Below, in pieces: positions 16,609 to 26,999 of a stretch of 64,000 nucleotides of DNA. The stretch's first letter is position 1, and every line of letters begins with the position of its first letter. The stretch is taken from positions 25,318 through 89,317 of the forward strand of contig NZ_FOJW01000014.1 in assembly GCF_900112045.1 (NCBI RefSeq), read 5' to 3'. The translations under genes were made by a program, and so were the position numbers. Source of the stretch: Lentibacillus halodurans. GTDB lineage: Bacteria > Bacillota > Bacilli > Bacillales > Amphibacillaceae. Below the pieces are notes generated by a model, which was not told where the DNA came from, ran no database searches, and was given only the letters and a program-made list of their open reading frames with translations.

Positions 16609-18582
16609 ATGCAGGATTTTCAAAAGAAGCCAATGCTAAGCAGTCACTTATGGGTGATTTACTTGTTATCTGTTATACTGCTTGGCTTTGTCTGGTACTT
16701 TCAATGGATATTAGGACTGGTGCTGACTTTGATACTGGCTGCATCACTGTATTATAGTATACAGACAGAAAGTAAATTACAGCAGGAAACGGAAAACTAT
16801 ATCGCAACCCTCTCCCATCGTGTGAAACGTGTCGGGGAAGAAGCACTATTGGAAATGCCAATCGGAATCATATTGTATAACGAGGATTATAAAATTGAAT
16901 GGGCAAACCCGTACATGAATCGTTTTACCAAAGACGACACACTCGTAGGATATTCACTCAATATGCTTTCGGATGATCTGACCTCAAAAATTAAAGAGAA
17001 CGATGATGAAATATGGCTTGAGCTGGATGGATACCATTTTCAGATCACCATAAAAAAAGAAGAACGATTGTTATATTTGTCCGATCGTACGAAACAGTCT
17101 CAAATCCAGACACGTTATAACAATGAGAAAACGGTTATTGCCATTATTTTTCTCGACAACTATGAAGAAATCACCCAGAACATGGACGATACGTTAAAGA
17201 GTCAATTAAACTCTAAGGTAACATCTGTATTGAATAATTGGTCCAATGATTATGACATTTATCTGAAGCGCACATCACAGGATCGGTTCTTGGCCGTTTT
17301 AACAAAAGAGACGCTGGATCAGCTGGAAAAGGCGAAGTTCGATATATTGGATGAAGTTCGCGGGTTAAATGCAGAACAGAATATACCGATTACCTTAAGT
17401 ATTGGGGCCGGCCTGGGTGACAGTCTGTTGCCGGATCTCGGTGAAATGGCACAATCAAGTCTTGATCTGGCATTAGGGCGCGGCGGTGATCAGGTCGTCA
17501 TTAAAGATGATCTTGGTAAAGTCCGTTTTTATGGCGGTCGCACAAATCCGATGGAAAAACGAACAAGAGTCAGAGCGCGGGTTATTTCACATGCATTAAA
17601 AGATTTGGTCCAGGGAAGCGATAATGTTATTATCATGGGTCACAAAGCACCGGATATGGATTCATTTGGGGCTGCAATAGGCATTTTGAACATTGTGAAA
17701 GCCAATAATGTGGAAGGATATATCGTATTTGACCAGGATGACGTTGATACCGGTGTTTACCGGCTAGTTGAGGAAATCAAAGAAGAGCAAGAATTATGGG
17801 AGCACTTCGTTGAACCGGACGAATCGGAAGCTCTGATTACAAGCCGAAGCCTGGTTGTCGTTGTGGATACCCATAAACCATCCATGGTAGCAAACGAAAG
17901 ACTTTTAAATAAAACAGAGTATAAAGTGGTAATAGACCATCATCGGCGTGGTGAAGAATTTATCGACCATCCGACACTCGTTTATATGGAGCCGTATGCA
18001 TCATCAACAGCAGAACTGGTTACTGAGCTGCTGGAGTATCAGCCGAATTCGTTGAAACTGAAAATGCTGGAGGCAACAGCATTGCTGGCAGGTATCATTG
18101 TCGATACAAAAAGTTTCACGCTAAGGACAGGATCACGTACTTTCGATGCTGCCTCCTATTTAAGGTCAAAAGGTGCCGATACGGTATTGGTGCAGCGATT
18201 TATGAAAGAGGATCTGGATATATATATTAAACGAAGCAAACTGATTGAAAGAGCGGAAATATATCGTGATACCATTGCCATTTCAAAAGGAGTATCTGAT
18301 GAAGTCTACGGTGGTGTTTTAATTGCACAGGCAGCAGATACATTGCTCACAATGAGCGGTATTAATGCATCATTTGTTATTTCCGAACGAGATGACGGGC
18401 GAATCGGGGTAAGTGCCCGTTCACTTGGAGATGTCAATGTGCAGGTCATCATGGAAAAAATGAATGGCGGAGGACATTTAACCAATGCTGCCACACAAAT
18501 TGAAGATACAACGATTGAAGATACAGAAGCATTATTGAAGGATATATTAGAAGAGTATTTTACAGGAGGGGAAACCGAATGA
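16609..18582 (+). CDS. gdpP: cyclic-di-AMP phosphodiesterase GdpP (YybT)
   Basis: A 657-residue membrane enzyme that degrades c-di-AMP and so affects potassium and wall homeostasis. Order of parts: two N-terminal helices, a degenerate PAS domain ([22 protein letters not shown]), a degenerate GGDEF domain without the GGDEF residues, then DHH-DHHA1. In the DHH part, [21 protein letters not shown] and DHHRRGEEF supply the metal ligands; GGGHLTNAA closes the DHHA1 domain. TAGGAG at 16595 supports ATG 16609. The stop overlaps the rplI start by 4 bases. Confidence 0.96.
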   Translation: MQDFQKKPMLSSHLWVIYLLSVILLGFVWYFQWILGLVLTLILAASLYYSIQTESKLQQETENYIATLSHRVKRVGEEALLEMPIGIILYNEDYKIEWANPYMNRFTKDDTLVGYSLNMLSDDLTSKIKENDDEIWLELDGYHFQITIKKEERLLYLSDRTKQSQIQTRYNNEKTVIAIIFLDNYEEITQNMDDTLKSQLNSKVTSVLNNWSNDYDIYLKRTSQDRFLAVLTKETLDQLEKAKFDILDEVRGLNAEQNIPITLSIGAGLGDSLLPDLGEMAQSSLDLALGRGGDQVVIKDDLGKVRFYGGRTNPMEKRTRVRARVISHALKDLVQGSDNVIIMGHKAPDMDSFGAAIGILNIVKANNVEGYIVFDQDDVDTGVYRLVEEIKEEQELWEHFVEPDESEALITSRSLVVVVDTHKPSMVANERLLNKTEYKVVIDHHRRGEEFIDHPTLVYMEPYASSTAELVTELLEYQPNSLKLKMLEATALLAGIIVDTKSFTLRTGSRTFDAASYLRSKGADTVLVQRFMKEDLDIYIKRSKLIERAEIYRDTIAISKGVSDEVYGGVLIAQAADTLLTMSGINASFVISERDDGRIGVSARSLGDVNVQVIMEKMNGGGHLTNAATQIEDTTIEDTEALLKDILEEYFTGGETE

Positions 18583-19025
18583 AAGTAATATTCACGCAGG
18601 ATGTAAAAGGGAAAGGAAAAAAAGGTGAAGTGAAAAATGTCTCAGATGGCTATGCACGCAACTATCTCCTGAAAAATAATCTTGCTCAAGAGGCCACCCC
18701 GGGAAATATGAAAGCATTGGAAGCGAAAAAGAAAAAACAGCAGCAGCAAGCAGAAGAAGAGAAAAAAGAAGCAGAACTTTTGAAGAATGAACTTGCCGAC
18801 TCAACAATTGAAATAAAGGCAAAATCCGGAGACGGTGGACGACTGTTCGGTTCGATTACATCAAAGCATATTGCGGATGCTCTGAAAAAAGACTATGGAT
18901 ATAAAATCGATAAACGTAAAATTGAACTTGATACGCCAATACGATCACTTGGGTATACGAATGTTCCGGTGAAATTGCATCCGGAAGTTACCGGTACCAT
19001 CAAAGTTCACGTTGTGGAGGAGTAA
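18579..19025 (+). CDS. rplI: 50S ribosomal protein L9
   Basis: A 148-residue L9 with the N-terminal rRNA-binding domain ([30 protein letters not shown]), a long charged connecting helix rich in K, Q and E, and the C-terminal domain ([20 protein letters not shown]). The ATG overlaps the gdpP stop (ATGA), so the two are translationally coupled, as in other Bacilli. dnaB follows 55 bases later. Confidence 0.98.
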   Translation: MKVIFTQDVKGKGKKGEVKNVSDGYARNYLLKNNLAQEATPGNMKALEAKKKKQQQQAEEEKKEAELLKNELADSTIEIKAKSGDGGRLFGSITSKHIADALKKDYGYKIDKRKIELDTPIRSLGYTNVPVKLHPEVTGTIKVHVVEE

Positions 19026-19080
19026 GCAGGATGTTTCATGGAACATCAGTAACGAGATCTCTCCACAAGGGGGGAAGAAG

Positions 19081-20454
19081 ATGAGCGAACTTTGGAATGA
19101 TCGTGTACCGCCGCATAATATCGAAGCAGAACAGGCTGTTATTGGTGCCGTCTTTTTGGAACCGGAAGCATTATCATCGGCTGCTGAGCGTTTAATGCCT
19201 GATGATTTTTACCGCGCAAGCCATCAACGGATATTTGATACAATGCTGAAGTTAACAGATAAGGGAGAACCGATAGACCTTGTTACGGTAACTACATCCC
19301 TGTCCAATGAAAAAAAACTCGATGAGGCAGGTGGAGTTGCTTATTTGTCTGACTTGGCAGGCAGTGTCCCGACAGCAGCCAACATCGATTATTACAGCAA
19401 AATTGTTGAGGAAAAAGCACTGCTCCGCCGGCTGATCAGAACGGCGACGGATATTGTAACGTCAGGATTTGCCAATGAAGATGATGTAGAAGAAGTGCTA
19501 AATGAAGCGGAAAAGAACATTCTGGAGGTGTCCAGCCAGAAGAATTCCGGAACATTTAAAGCGATTAAAGACGTTCTGATCGATGTATATGATAATATTG
19601 AACAGCTTCATCACCATGATGGCGACATAACTGGAATTCCGACAGGCTATCGTGATTTAGATCAGATCACTTCCGGTTTCCAGCGTAACGATTTGATCAT
19701 TATTGCAGCAAGGCCATCAGTCGGTAAAACTGCTTTTGCCTTGAATATTGCTCAAAATGTCTCCATTAACACCGATGAAAGTGTGGCGATTTTCAGTTTG
19801 GAGATGGGAGCCGATCAGCTCGTTTCCCGTATGCTTTGTGCAGAAGGTAATATTGATGCACAGCGGCTTCGAACTGGAAGACTTGAGGCGGATGACTGGA
19901 GTAAACTGACAATGGCGATGGGCAGTCTTTCCAATGCCGGCATTTACATTGATGACTCCCCTGGCATCCGTGTCAGCGAAATTCGCTCAAAATGCAGGCG
20001 TCTGAAGCAGGAACATGGCCTGGGTATGATTCTGATCGACTATTTGCAGCTTATTCAGGGCAGTGGCAATTCCCGGGAAAACAGACAGCAGGAAGTGTCG
20101 GAAATCTCTCGTGCCCTTAAAGCTTTAGCACGTGAATTGAATGTTCCTTTAATCGCTTTGTCACAGCTTTCACGTGGTGTGGAGGCACGTCAGGACAAGC
20201 GTCCGATGATGTCGGACTTGCGTGAATCAGGAAGTATCGAGCAGGATGCTGACATCGTAGGGTTTTTGTACCGGGATGACTATTATGATCAGGAATCCGA
20301 GAAACAAAATATTATTGAAATCATCATCTCCAAACAGCGGAACGGCCCAGTCGGCAATGTTGAACTGGCATTTGTAAAAGAATATAATAAGTTTGTAGAC
20401 TTGGATCATCGCTATAGTGACAGCGATGTGCCACCGGAACCTGTACAGGCATAA
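19081..20454 (+). CDS. dnaB: replicative DNA helicase DnaB (B. subtilis DnaC)
   Basis: The 457 residues form the hexameric replicative helicase. The N-terminal domain begins MSELWNDRVPPHNIEAEQAV. The RecA-like domain has Walker A ARPSVGKTAFA near 214-224, FSLEMGADQLVSRM, Walker B ILIDYLQLI and the arginine-finger region DLRESGSIEQDADIV. GGGGGAAG directly before ATG 19081 fixes the start. A long hairpin follows at 20481. A Noc-site-like string lies inside the gene at 20068-20081. Confidence 0.97.
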   Translation: MSELWNDRVPPHNIEAEQAVIGAVFLEPEALSSAAERLMPDDFYRASHQRIFDTMLKLTDKGEPIDLVTVTTSLSNEKKLDEAGGVAYLSDLAGSVPTAANIDYYSKIVEEKALLRRLIRTATDIVTSGFANEDDVEEVLNEAEKNILEVSSQKNSGTFKAIKDVLIDVYDNIEQLHHHDGDITGIPTGYRDLDQITSGFQRNDLIIIAARPSVGKTAFALNIAQNVSINTDESVAIFSLEMGADQLVSRMLCAEGNIDAQRLRTGRLEADDWSKLTMAMGSLSNAGIYIDDSPGIRVSEIRSKCRRLKQEHGLGMILIDYLQLIQGSGNSRENRQQEVSEISRALKALARELNVPLIALSQLSRGVEARQDKRPMMSDLRESGSIEQDADIVGFLYRDDYYDQESEKQNIIEIIISKQRNGPVGNVELAFVKEYNKFVDLDHRYSDSDVPPEPVQA

Positions 20455-20457
20455 GAC

Positions 20458-20830
20458 ACAGGGACAAAAGTATATTAGCCAAAGATACATCCGAACGATG
20501 ATTCCACTATGATGGGAACAGTTCGGATGTATCTTTTAGGTATGTTTGAAAATTTGTTCGCAAGATCCACCAACGGAGAAGTCACTTGGTCTTAGATTTG
20601 CTTTCCGAGAAGGCTGAAGTCTGCGCAGTATGCTGCCGGAGAGAATGATCGCACGCAACTAACATCAGAATGGAAGGGAGGCTGCACCAAGACAAAATGT
20701 CACGCTTTCGCAGTCGGTATCAACGATGAATAAGGATGTAACTGTTGAAAAAGTAAAATGCCGCAATTCCTGCCCTGTAATCGTTCGTCTTTAGCGTGGA
20801 AAGTTTTCATTGTGTCCGGCCTCTTTTTTT
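20458..20830. repeat. dispersed repeat family 1, copy 1 (about 370 bp)
   Basis: The sequence from GGGACAAAAGTATATTAGCC to TTCATTGTGTCCGGCCTC matches both ends of the longer element at 43622-44325 at high identity and in the same orientation. Shared strings include GATGATTCCACTATGAT, AACGATGAATAAGGATGT and GTTCGTCTTTAGCGTGGA. No protein is encoded. It begins right after dnaB and supplies dnaB's terminator-like hairpin. Degenerate inverted ends (GGGACA ... TGTCC) are visible. Confidence 0.85.
20481..20536 (+). terminator. 16-bp inverted repeat after dnaB
   Basis: AAAGATACATCCGAAC (20481-20496) and GTTCGGATGTATCTTT (20521-20536) are perfect arms with a 24-base loop, ending in TTTT. It can terminate dnaB but is also part of the family 1 repeat; the copy at 43645 has one mismatch. 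Confidence 0.65.
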
Positions 20831-20872
20831 ATTGATGCAAAAATAACAATCTATACTTTAAAGCTCATATTT

Positions 20873-20914
20873 AAACGAACGTTATAATAATATATTTAGA
20901 CATTATTCGTTTTT
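20873..20914. promoter_or_regulatory. PurR-type paired PurBoxes upstream of purA
   Basis: AAACGAACGTTAT (20873-20885) and, in inverted orientation, ATTATTCGTTTTT (20902-20914) form two convergent CGAA-containing boxes about 16 bases apart, directly upstream of the purA -35. B. subtilis PurR binds such inverted PurBoxes before purA and represses in response to PRPP. Confidence 0.6.
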
Positions 20915-20917
20915 ATT

Positions 20918-20946
20918 TTGACATGCAGTATTTTTATTGATAAAAT
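20918..20946 (+). promoter_or_regulatory. sigma-A promoter of purA
   Basis: TTGACA (20918-20923), 17-base spacer, TAAAAT (20941-20946). The purA start codon is 51 bases downstream. Confidence 0.85.
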
Positions 20947-20978
20947 AACGCTGTTCACAAGGAAAACACAAATGTTAA

Positions 20979-22283
<1,305 letters not shown>

Positions 22284-22300
22284 ATCATGCGTTTCAAATA

Positions 22301-22330
22301 GACCTCTATCCAAACGGGTAGGGGTCTTAT
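22301..22330 (+). terminator. terminator after purA
   Basis: GACCTCTATCC (22301-22311) pairs with GGGTAGGGGTC (22316-22326, some G-T), followed by a short T-rich run. Confidence 0.7.
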
Positions 22331-22441
22331 TTGCGTATAAGGGAATGCTTACGGCAGAAAGAGGCAACGATCAAGTGAACAGCAAAATGATTCAAAATAC
22401 GTCATAATATAGTAAATTCATCCTATTATCAATGCGAATTT

Positions 22442-22458
22442 TGTAATATAAATGTAAA
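22442..22458 (+). promoter_or_regulatory. WalR (YycF) binding box
   Basis: TGTAAT-N5-TGTAAA matches the WalR direct-repeat consensus TGTWAH-N5-TGTWAH without mismatch. It lies 330 bases before the M23 hydrolase gene and two genes upstream of walK. A near-match on the minus strand (TGTAAT-N5-TGTATA, 22548-22564) overlaps a possible -35 (TTACAT, 22560) of a TTACAT-17-TATACT promoter. Confidence 0.7.
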
Positions 22459-22773
22459 ATAGTATAGGAAAAAATCACCAATATCGTAATTAAATACTCA
22501 ATAAGTCACATTTTACAATCAAATATATGTAAAAAATTGTAAGATATTATACAATCATATTACATTTGCACTGGTTCTATTTTATACTAATTGAAACTGT
22601 GGTAGATTTGGTTGTGGAAAATGAGAAAGTCTTACACTCACAGATAGCGTACTTGGGATAAATCTTTTCGTAACGTAAGAAAAAATACAGGATGGTTGAT
22701 CTTATATTTTATAAGGAAATTCACGCACTCGCTAAAATGTGAGGCTAGGCTTTTGGTAAGGGGGAGTACAGTC

Positions 22774-24264
22774 TTGTTGAAAGAAAATAGGAAGACTGTG
22801 AGAAGATATACGGGAAAGCTGAATATGCTGACAAAAGTCGGAATGATGACGTGTATCGGTCTTTTGCTAACATTTACGACAGTATATGCAGATGATAACG
22901 GTAAACTGGAGAAAATATATCATGTTTATGTGGATGGAAAACATGCCGGGAAAGTTGATGACAAGCGTGTCATAGAGAACGTAATGCGCAGCAAAGTTGA
23001 AGAGAAGGAAGAAGACTTTGGTGACTATACGCTGACAGTCGGTGAAGAGGTATCATTTGTTTCTGAACGTGTATTCAATCCTGCATATAACAATAGCAAG
23101 GTAAGTGACCAGATCAAAGATACCCTGTCTATTAAGGCAGAGGCTGTTGAACTGAAAATAGCTGATCAGTCAGCTGGCTATTTTAAAAACAAAGAAACGG
23201 CTGAAAACGTATTAAAGCAATATAAAACAAAATACGCTGATGAAGAGATTCTTGAAAAGCTGTCTGCCAAAGAACAGGAAGATAGCAGCCCGGAATATAG
23301 GCAGCAGGCTCTCGTAAACGAAAAACAGGATGAGATAACATTGGATCCGGGTGAAACTGTTATTACAAATGTTATGCTATCGGAAAACGTTTCATTTGCA
23401 GAGAAAAAAGTTGACCCGGCGGATATTTTAACGGAAAAACAGGGCTTAATGATGCTTGAAAAAGGTACACTGGAAGAAAAAGTACATAAAGTCGAGAAAG
23501 GTGAAGTGCTCGGTGATATTGCCGGCAAGTATGATGTAACGATTGATGAGTTATTGGAATTAAATGACGGCCTGGAGAAAGATTCAATCCTGCAAATTGA
23601 CCAGGAAATACATGTGACCGACTACAAGCCGTTTGTTGATGTCATCGTTCAAAAAGAACAAATGAAAAAAGAAACGATTGACTATGAAACAGAAATCATC
23701 GAGTCAGACGACTTGTATAAAGGTGATAAGGAAGTGAAACAAGAGGGGCAGGAAGGAAAAAAAGAAGTTCATTATGCACTGGAGATGACGAATGACAACG
23801 TAACGAACAAAGAAGTTGTTAACGAAAAAACGACAAAAGAACCTGTAAAAGAAATTATCATTGAAGGTACAAAAGTCGTACCGTCACGTGGAACAGGCGA
23901 CTTGCACTGGCCGACAATTGGCGGTTATGTATCCAGCAATGTTGGCGAGCGCTGGGGGTCCATGCATAAAGGAATGGACATAGCACGTCCAAGTGACCGT
24001 TCCATATTAGCAGCAGATAATGGTACAGTTGTATCATCAGGCTGGGATGACGGAGGTTATGGCAATAAAATTGTGATTAGCCATAATAATGGGATGAAAA
24101 CGGTGTATGCTCATCTTTCATCAATCAGTGTCAGCTCTGGCGAGACTGTAGAAAAAGGAAGCAAAATCGGAGTGATGGGATCAACAGGCGATTCAACAGG
24201 TGTTCACTTGCACTTTGAAGTTTATAAGAATGGCGCACTCCAAAACCCGCAGGATTATTTTTAG
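22774..24264 (+). CDS. secreted LysM / G5 / M23-family peptidoglycan hydrolase
   Basis: A 496-residue exported wall enzyme. Order: basic N-terminus, signal-anchor helix ending in TTVYADD, a region with two similar domains (about 45-200), a LysM (KVEKGEVLGDIAGKYDVTIDEL), a G5-like beta region, and a C-terminal M23 endopeptidase domain. The M23 domain has HKGMDIARP, the core around YGNKIVISH and the metal motif HLHFEVY. It should cut peptide cross-links in peptidoglycan. TTG at 22774 is preferred (AAGGGGGAG at 22758-22766); an upstream in-frame ATG at 22696 lacks a good site. A WalR box upstream and the walRK operon downstream suggest direct control. Confidence 0.88.
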   Translation: MLKENRKTVRRYTGKLNMLTKVGMMTCIGLLLTFTTVYADDNGKLEKIYHVYVDGKHAGKVDDKRVIENVMRSKVEEKEEDFGDYTLTVGEEVSFVSERVFNPAYNNSKVSDQIKDTLSIKAEAVELKIADQSAGYFKNKETAENVLKQYKTKYADEEILEKLSAKEQEDSSPEYRQQALVNEKQDEITLDPGETVITNVMLSENVSFAEKKVDPADILTEKQGLMMLEKGTLEEKVHKVEKGEVLGDIAGKYDVTIDELLELNDGLEKDSILQIDQEIHVTDYKPFVDVIVQKEQMKKETIDYETEIIESDDLYKGDKEVKQEGQEGKKEVHYALEMTNDNVTNKEVVNEKTTKEPVKEIIIEGTKVVPSRGTGDLHWPTIGGYVSSNVGERWGSMHKGMDIARPSDRSILAADNGTVVSSGWDDGGYGNKIVISHNNGMKTVYAHLSSISVSSGETVEKGSKIGVMGSTGDSTGVHLHFEVYKNGALQNPQDYF

Positions 24265-24270
24265 AAATGA

Positions 24271-24314
24271 ACAGCAAAAAGACTGGCTCAATCATGGGTC
24301 AGTCTTTTTGCTGT
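24271..24314 (+). terminator. terminator after the M23 hydrolase gene
   Basis: Perfect 15-bp arms ACAGCAAAAAGACTG (24271-24285) and CAGTCTTTTTGCTGT (24300-24314). Confidence 0.8.
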
Positions 24315-24458
24315 AAGATTGTAAAATTTAATGCAGAACCGGCTTTTTCACCGATTTTATTTATTCTGATCGCTAATTTTTGACTTCTAATATAAGACAT
24401 TTAAGTAAAAGTGCGATAGAATGGAACAAAGGAATGTTTAAAAAAGGAAGTGACGGTT

Positions 24459-25163
24459 ATGGCTCATAAAGTATTAGTAGTAGATGACGAACAACCGATT
24501 GCAGATATTCTAAAATTTAATCTTGAAAAAGAAGGATATGAAGTCGTCATAGCTTATGATGGCGATGAGGCTATTCAGCTGGCGGAGCAGGAAACACCGG
24601 ACCTGGTATTGCTTGATATAATGCTGCCGAATAAGGATGGCAATGAAGTATGCCGCGAAATCCGCAAGACACAGTCTATGCCGATTATCATGCTGACAGC
24701 CAAGGATGCTGAGATTGATAAAGTGCTGGGACTGGAGCTCGGCGCCGATGATTATGTGACAAAGCCGTTCAGTAACAGGGAAGTGGTTGCCAGGGTGAAA
24801 GCGAATTTACGCAGGCAGCAGCAAATTCCTGATGATGCGGTGAAGACATCCAAAAATATCGAAATTGGCCGGCTCGTGATCCATCCAGATGCTTATGCCG
24901 TAACTCGGGATGGCGAGCAACTGGAGCTTACTCACCGTGAGTTTGAGCTGCTTCATTACCTTGCCCGGCATATTGGACAAGTGATGACAAGGGAGCACTT
25001 GCTTGAAACGGTATGGGGATATGACTATTTTGGCGATGTCCGCACAGTCGACGTGACGATTAGACGCCTGCGGGAAAAGATCGAGGACAATCCAAGCAAT
25101 CCGATGTGGATCGTTACACGAAGGGGCGTTGGCTACTATTTACGTAACCCTGAACAGGAGTAG
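24459..25163 (+). CDS. walR: essential response regulator WalR (YycF)
   Basis: OmpR/PhoB-type regulator of cell-wall turnover, phosphorylated by WalK. The 234 residues begin [18 protein letters not shown]; the phospho-aspartate is in LVLLDIMLP (about 53), with the conserved lysine in DYVTKPF. The C-terminal winged helix carries the recognition segment [14 protein letters not shown]. The ATG at 24459 is preferred over GTG 24450 because the family starts there and AAGGAAG is well spaced. First gene of walRKHIJ; walK follows after 9 bases. Confidence 0.97.
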   Translation: MAHKVLVVDDEQPIADILKFNLEKEGYEVVIAYDGDEAIQLAEQETPDLVLLDIMLPNKDGNEVCREIRKTQSMPIIMLTAKDAEIDKVLGLELGADDYVTKPFSNREVVARVKANLRRQQQIPDDAVKTSKNIEIGRLVIHPDAYAVTRDGEQLELTHREFELLHYLARHIGQVMTREHLLETVWGYDYFGDVRTVDVTIRRLREKIEDNPSNPMWIVTRRGVGYYLRNPEQE

Positions 25164-25172
25164 GTCAATCCG

Positions 25173-26999
25173 ATGCATAAAGTTGGTTTTTTTCGCTCAA
25201 TACAATTGAAATTCATCATTATGTTCATACTCCTGCTGCTTGTCACAATACAGGTGATCAGTGCTTATTTTGTCCGCGGCCTCGAAACAGAACTGAAGGA
25301 AAACTTTGAAGAGTCAGTTGAGGCTAATGTTAGTATTTTAGAGGTGAACCTGGAGCAGGCATTCAGCAAAGAGCGCTCTGATGATGACGATGAACAGGGG
25401 CTCGCGAGTGAAGTGCAAAATATTGTAAGAGTTAATGATACAGCGGATATCATTAATATACAAGTTGTTGATATGCAGAGCAGAATTATGGCTGCAAGTG
25501 ATATTTCCAACAGCAGCGATATTGGGAAGAAAACGACAGACGATTTTATCAACAATGTATTGCGATTTGGGGTTGAAGATAAAAGCAATGTGATTAACAG
25601 AGAAGGTAACCGGACTTACCGGCGGGCCATCCCGTTGTATGATCACGAACAAACACAGGTCGGTGCACTCTATATCGAAGCTTCGCTTGAAGGGGTATAT
25701 GATCAGCTGGATGCTATAAACCGTGTTTTTCTGCAGGGCTCTATTTTGGCCATTACTGTATCCGCATTTTTAGGAATTCTGGTTGCCAGAACGATTACCA
25801 AACCAATCCAGGAAATGCGCAGACAGGCACAGACGATGGCACAGGAAGATTTTTCCCAAAAGGTAAACGTTTATGGTAAAGATGAAATTGGCCAGCTTGC
25901 CGAGTCGTTCAATGATTTAAATGCCAAGTTAAAGCATTCCAGGGCGCTGACAGAAGAAGAGAGACGCAAATTAAGTTCCGTCCTGTCCAATATGTCCGAC
26001 GGGGTCATTGCCACCGACCGGAATGGTTTTATCACACTGTTGAATGATGCTGCCGGTATTCTGATCGGGTATGATCCGGAAGATGCCCAAGGTGAATTTT
26101 TGCTTGACGTTCTGCAGCTGGATGAGAACTCTGTCGATATCACGGAGTTGCCTGACAGCGGTTCGATGATCATTGACTTTAGTGATGAAAATGATATTTA
26201 TCTGGTACGGGCCAAGTTCTCGACTGTTTCCGATGAGGATCATGATGTGACCGGTTTTATTACCGTACTCAGTGATGTTACTGAACAGGAGAAAATTGAG
26301 CGTGAACGCCGGGAGTTTGTCTCCAACGTGTCCCATGAGCTGCGGACACCATTAACAACCATGCGCAGTTATATCGAGGCGCTGACGGAAGGTGCCTGGG
26401 AGGACAAGCAAATTGCACCGAAATTCCTTGCTGTCACGCAAAATGAAACAGACCGGATGATCCGGATGGTCAATGACCTGTTGCAGCTTTCCCGAATGGA
26501 TAATAAAAGTGAGTCACTGCAGCAGCAGCGAACAGATTTCATCAACTTTTTCCATGAAGTGATTGATCGTTTCGAGATGAATCTTTCAGAAGATATGAAA
26601 CTGCAGCGCGACCTGCCAAATGAAAAATATGATGTTTGGGTTGATAAAGATAAAATGGTTCAAGTATTGGATAACATTATTTCCAATGCGATCAAGTACT
26701 CTCCTGAAGGCGGAACCATTCGCCTTCAGGTATCGAAACAGAACAGACAGCTGCTCGTGGCCGTATCGGATCAGGGCACTGGGATACCGTATGATAAGGT
26801 CGATAGAATTTTTGACCGTTTTTACCGTGCCGACCAGGCCAGGTCACGTAAACTTGGTGGTACAGGTTTGGGGCTGGCTATTGCCAGGGAAATTATTGAA
26901 GCTCACCATGGCAGTATTTGGGCAAAAAGTAAAGAAGGTAAAGGGACGACCATTCTCTTTACACTTCCGCTGGTAAACAAGAAGCGGAGGGGAAAATAA
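25173..26999 (+). CDS. walK: essential sensor histidine kinase WalK (YycG)
   Basis: A 608-residue membrane kinase. Helix 1 spans about 13-33, the extracellular PAS-like sensor about 34-182, helix 2 about 186-206 and HAMP about 205-258. A cytoplasmic PAS lies about 265-370, the dimerisation helix has the phospho-histidine H388 in SHELRTP, and the ATPase domain shows NAIKYSPEGG, DQGTGIP and GTGLGLAIA. Architecture and length match B. subtilis WalK (611). It is thought to sense peptidoglycan cleavage products. The stop overlaps the walH start by one base (TAATG), so translation is coupled. Confidence 0.97.
   Translation: MHKVGFFRSIQLKFIIMFILLLLVTIQVISAYFVRGLETELKENFEESVEANVSILEVNLEQAFSKERSDDDDEQGLASEVQNIVRVNDTADIINIQVVDMQSRIMAASDISNSSDIGKKTTDDFINNVLRFGVEDKSNVINREGNRTYRRAIPLYDHEQTQVGALYIEASLEGVYDQLDAINRVFLQGSILAITVSAFLGILVARTITKPIQEMRRQAQTMAQEDFSQKVNVYGKDEIGQLAESFNDLNAKLKHSRALTEEERRKLSSVLSNMSDGVIATDRNGFITLLNDAAGILIGYDPEDAQGEFLLDVLQLDENSVDITELPDSGSMIIDFSDENDIYLVRAKFSTVSDEDHDVTGFITVLSDVTEQEKIERERREFVSNVSHELRTPLTTMRSYIEALTEGAWEDKQIAPKFLAVTQNETDRMIRMVNDLLQLSRMDNKSESLQQQRTDFINFFHEVIDRFEMNLSEDMKLQRDLPNEKYDVWVDKDKMVQVLDNIISNAIKYSPEGGTIRLQVSKQNRQLLVAVSDQGTGIPYDKVDRIFDRFYRADQARSRKLGGTGLGLAIAREIIEAHHGSIWAKSKEGKGTTILFTLPLVNKKRRGK

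Noticed and set aside
19032..19045. TGTTTCATGGAACA between rplI and dnaB as a parS
   Set aside because: It lacks the two central bases (14 rather than 16, no CACGTG core), so ParB should not load.
23880..23895. TCACGTGGAACA in the M23 gene as parS
   Set aside because: Only the right 12 bases match; the left arm is absent.
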